From: Pascua guehoae
Taxonomy: Eukaryota > Basidiomycota > Tremellomycetes > Trichosporonales > Trichosporonaceae
Assembly: GCA_001600415.1 (NCBI GenBank)
Contig: BCJX01000004.1
Coordinates: forward strand, 639,689 to 703,688
Length of the DNA stretch: 64,000 bases
Direction of reading: 5' to 3'
Positions 60,553 through 64,000 of this stretch are shown one piece after another. The first letter of the stretch is position 1; every line of letters starts with the position of its first letter. A program made the position numbers and the translations under genes. Below the pieces are notes generated by a model. The model was not told the DNA's origin, searched no databases, and saw only the letters and a program-made list of their open reading frames with translations.

Positions 60553-63500
60553 TTACACCTCTGCAATGCCAATCCTCATCTCGTCGTCATCCCACTGGCC
60601 CGTCGCGATGCACCTCATGGCGAGCTCAAACCACTGTTGCTGCCGGGGCGTCATTTCACGCCCGCGCAGGCGCGCCGACATGGCTGACGCAAACTGCTCG
60701 CGCATGCGCTTGAGCGCCAGTGCTGTCTTGGGCTGCACCTGGAACCGGACTGTGCGGGACAGTTGAAGCGACGACGCGTTGACCTGATTGTCAGCTGAGT
60801 GAAAGTCTAAGAATGAGAGCTAACCTTGATGTCCACTGCGTCGCCACACAAGAGGGCCAGCGACCGGTCCTCAACCGGTCCCGTCTCCCACGCGTACAGC
60901 TTCTTCGAGTGCACGAGGTTAAAGTAGACGAGGTAGTTTGTACCAAACTCGCTCTTCGGTACGCGGAAGTTGATCGAGCTTGGGTGCTGCAGGGTTAGAA
61001 TGTATCACACTCAGATGTAGCACTCACAATAGACACTGGCTGCTGACTCGAAATGGTACGCATGCCGCCACTTCCATCCAGGGAGAGGATCTTCGGATAC
61101 AGACCCGAAGCAAGCGCAGCGCCGAGGATGCGAACATTCTCCCCATTCACGTTGAACTCGGAGGGCACATTGACGAACCGAGTGCGGAACCCGCGGTTGT
61201 ACCGAGATCTTCAAGTCAGCGTCCTCCACTCTTGCGACTCCAACTCACTTCGCAATGTCCTGCTTCTGCGCAGCAGTTGCCTCGACAAATGACGAATCAA
61301 CAAGGTAGGCCAGGAGCTGCTGCCGCAACTCCTCAATCTGCTGCAGGGTCTGGTGGGAGAGGTAGTTCTTCCTGCAGAATGTCCGCACAAAGTTGGCATT
61401 GTCCGACGCCCGACGCCAGCTGTTGAACACATTCGCAAGGGTCAGGAAGTCGCTGTTGCCAACGGCAAAGCTGCGTTTGGCTGCGTCCGCCTGCGACTCA
61501 AATCCGATGGGGTTGACAAACGGACTCTTCGAGTTGAGGGTCGCCGCAATCGTCAATGCCGGGTCAAGACACCTGAACAGCGCCGCGACAAGAAGGAACT
61601 TGCCCAGATGCACGTCCATGGGCAGCTTGCTCAGCAGCCTTCCCATCGGTGTAATGTCCTCCGTAGCGGAAAGCGCCTTGACCTCGACGAGAGCTGCCAC
61701 CGCGCGCTGGATATTGGTCGAGGACGGTGGGTCAAGGGCACGCAGGAGCGCCTCCTCGATGGTGTTTCCCAGCTTGATCTTGAGGATTTTGATCCGCAGG
61801 GCAAGGTCCTGCAACGAGAGGCGGAGAATCTCGGGGATGGGATGCTCGGCGAGCTGGGTGTCGTGGCGAGCCTTGGTAAACAGGTGGAATGCAAGGCCCT
61901 CCTGGACACGACCGGCACGACCACGGCGCTGTTTCGCGTTGCTACGCGCAATGTATGTCTCGACCAGACGAGACAGTTGGCGCTTCTCGTCGTACCTAGG
62001 CGTTAGCCGAGGTTCTCTGCCTGGAATGGCACGTACCTCATCTCACGCTGCTTTCCGGAATCAATCACACAGGTGATATCCGGAATGGTGACACCAGTCT
62101 CTGCAATGTTGGTGGCTGGTAGGTTAGCACACAACGCCATTCGAAAACCTACAGATGACAATCTTGCGGATCCCCTTTGGCGGAATCTGGAACACTGCAC
62201 TCTGGCCCTCCGAACTGATGGTCGAATGGAGAGGGTAGATGACAAACTCGCCGGTGCCAAACTTGGGATGTGACTGAAGAGCGTCGTTGAGCTTCTTGAT
62301 CTCGGCAAGGCCTGGCATAAAGACCAAGGTAGCTGGTGAGAATCGCGCCAACTCGGCATCCTCAAAGCAGATACGCTCCAGCAGACGGACGATGAGATCG
62401 TAAGGGATCTTGCGAGAGTCCAGAATATTGACAGTTGACACCGTGTTGGATGAGTAACGCGTCGACGACAGCTTGGTTGGGTCCGAGGGCTTTTCGTCGT
62501 CACCAGAGGTATCGCCATCCTCACGTGCCGTGTCCTCTGTCCATTCGAGCTGTTTGCCGAATTTCATGTTCCGTGACCACATAGCATATGGCGACGACTC
62601 GTCAATGTGCCATCCGGTAAGCTCGACTGCGTCCTCGAGATAATTGACGTTGACGGGGAATGTGCGACCGGGGACGGACATGGTCGGGCATCCTCCAAAG
62701 TAGTCGGAAATCTTCTCAGCGTCCACAGTTGCCGACATGAGAACAATCTTGAGGTCCTTGCGGACTTCAAGGAGCTCCTTGAGGACGATGAGGAGGAAGT
62801 CGGACTCGATAGAGCGCTCGTGCACCTCGTCCACGATAATGTGTGTGACCTCATCGAACGCCGAGCTCTTGGTGCTGTTGCCACTTCCGCCCTCCAACAT
62901 ACGCAGCGCGATACCGTTTGTGACAAACGCGAGGCGGGTGTTGGCCGAAATCTTGGATTCAAGTCGGATCGAATAACCAACGAGCGACGAGTTGGATCCC
63001 ATGGCTCCGGGGGCATCGCCAAGTTCGACGGAGACACGCTGGGCAAGGGAGATGGCGCTGATTCGCCTCGGCTCGGTGACAAAGATTTTGCACGGTTTGC
63101 CCTTCGATAGCTGGTCCTCGAGGATATAGGCAGGCAGCTGGGTGGATTTACCACAACCAGTCTCCCCGCTAAACACCAAGATCTGCGATTTGTCCAGCGC
63201 ATCGATGATCTGTTGCCGGAAGGGGGCGATCGGAAGGGTGTCACGGTCGCGACGCATCCTCTTGTAAGGGGCGGACGCGGCTCGCTTCTCGTACGAGTCT
63301 TTAAGATCCTCGCGATATGTCTCCATTTCGGCCTTGGCCTTGCTGGGAGCCACTGATGTAGTAGCCTGGGTAGGTTTGGAAGCCGCACGCTCAACAGCTG
63401 TTCGTGTGGCGCTCATCTTCTGGTCCACCAGCTCCTTGACCGTTTTCCATACTTCCCGCTTCTGCCCGTCGATCTTATCCTTCCACGCAACTTCCAACTC

Positions 63501-64000
63501 GTCCCAAAGTTCACGATACGCGGGCGGCATCGTGCGCCACGTGACACCCATCAGCTCCCCGGATGAGGTAAGTTCGTGGAGCGCCAGAGTCGAGATGTAG
63601 TTCTCCGCCTCCTCGACACTTTCGCAGGCGAGATCCTCCATCTTCCACACTCGTCGCTTTGCGGTCGTCCAGCGGATCTCCAACCCTGCCCGAGCGACTC
63701 GGCTGTTGCTGGAGAGACGAACATAGGAGAGGACTGCCGACTTGGACGCTTTGGCAAGGGCGGCACGCAGAAGAGCCTTGGGTGTGTTTCCCGTAAACGA
63801 AAACTGTTTGGGAATCGGCATGGCGCGAACCTTGATGGTCGTGTTGGCGGAGTGCTCCGAAGGGGCGTCGCTAGCGGGCTCGTCGAGCATGTTGCCGAAC
63901 ATGCCGCCTTCTTCGTCATCGCTAATAGCCCCAGAGGCGTCGACTGATGCCGAAGGAGCCTCCGATGGGGTGGCGTTACCACCTGTTGCAGGTGCAGAAG
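60553..64000 (-). CDS. DEAH-box RNA helicase, DHX29/YLR419W-like, N-terminus outside window
   Basis: Partial: the open frame reaches the right edge; stop TAA 60553-60555. N-terminal part MFGNMLDEPASD and IPKQFSFTGNTPKALL, then VSVEEAEN-type and WTTAKRRVWKMEDLACESVE segments as in DHX29/YLR419W. Helicase core: GETGCGKST (motif I, about 63140-63167), TEPRRISAISLAQRV (Ia), DEVHERS (II, about 62820), MSATVDAEKIS (III), VISTNIAETGVTIPDI (V, after splicing) and QRRGRAGR (VI). A winged-helix/ratchet region (LLSKLPMDVHLGKFLLVAAL) and the OB-fold C-terminus (YLVYFNLVHSKKLYAWETG) follow. Short introns lie near 62110-62150, 62000-62036, 61208-61247, 60987-61025 and 60785-60825. The human relative acts in 40S scanning through structured leaders; the role here is inferred. 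Confidence 0.92.

Overview
The window is nuclear DNA of a GC-rich basidiomycete yeast. Protein matches (Ssb-type Hsp70, eIF4G, Ufd2, PIG-U, Hem2), very short GT-AG introns (mostly 34-60 nt) with CTGAC/CTAAC branch motifs just before the acceptor, and high intron density suggest Tremellomycetes, probably Trichosporonales. That placement is an inference from style and remembered homologues, not from a search. There is one assembly gap (N run 12429-12693) and two single Ns (49195, 49201).

Left arm (1 to about 18 kb), accessory. At 1-4233 lies the 5' part of a decayed Ty3/gypsy-like retrotransposon on the minus strand (gag, zinc knuckle, protease, candidate 5' LTR). Next comes a Helitron/PIF1-type helicase relic, split by a clean 488-bp solo LTR with a perfect 5-bp target duplication. 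Facing it, only 62 bp away, is an intact ORF resembling a 2-oxoglutarate/Fe(II) dioxygenase. Then follow two AAAP-type amino-acid permease genes flanking a gene for a secreted, cysteine-rich tandem-repeat protein (interrupted by the gap), with long gene-free spacers.

Middle (19-32 kb), compact housekeeping and regulatory genes: SNF4 (AMPK gamma), SGT2 (TPR co-chaperone), REX2 (oligoribonuclease), a GNAT acetyltransferase, a Zn2Cys6 transcription factor and UFD2 (E4 ubiquitin ligase with about 22 introns).

Right part (32-64 kb), housekeeping genes separated by 1-3.6 kb spacers full of low-complexity repeats: a GPI-anchored DUF7729-like protein, PIG-U/GAB1 (GPI transamidase), SSB1-type Hsp70, a multi-chromodomain protein whose 3' end carries a 15-bp minisatellite, eIF4G, HEM2 (porphobilinogen synthase), YPI1 (PP1 inhibitor) and a DHX29/YLR419W-like DEAH RNA helicase that runs off the right end. 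Introns here (YPI1, HEM2, PIG-U, DUF7729 gene, eIF4G) are often 150-570 nt and filled with G-runs or repeats, unlike the tiny introns of the middle block.

The least explained items are the dioxygenase-like ORF beside the helicase relic, the Cys-rich repeat protein, and the chromodomain-gene minisatellite.
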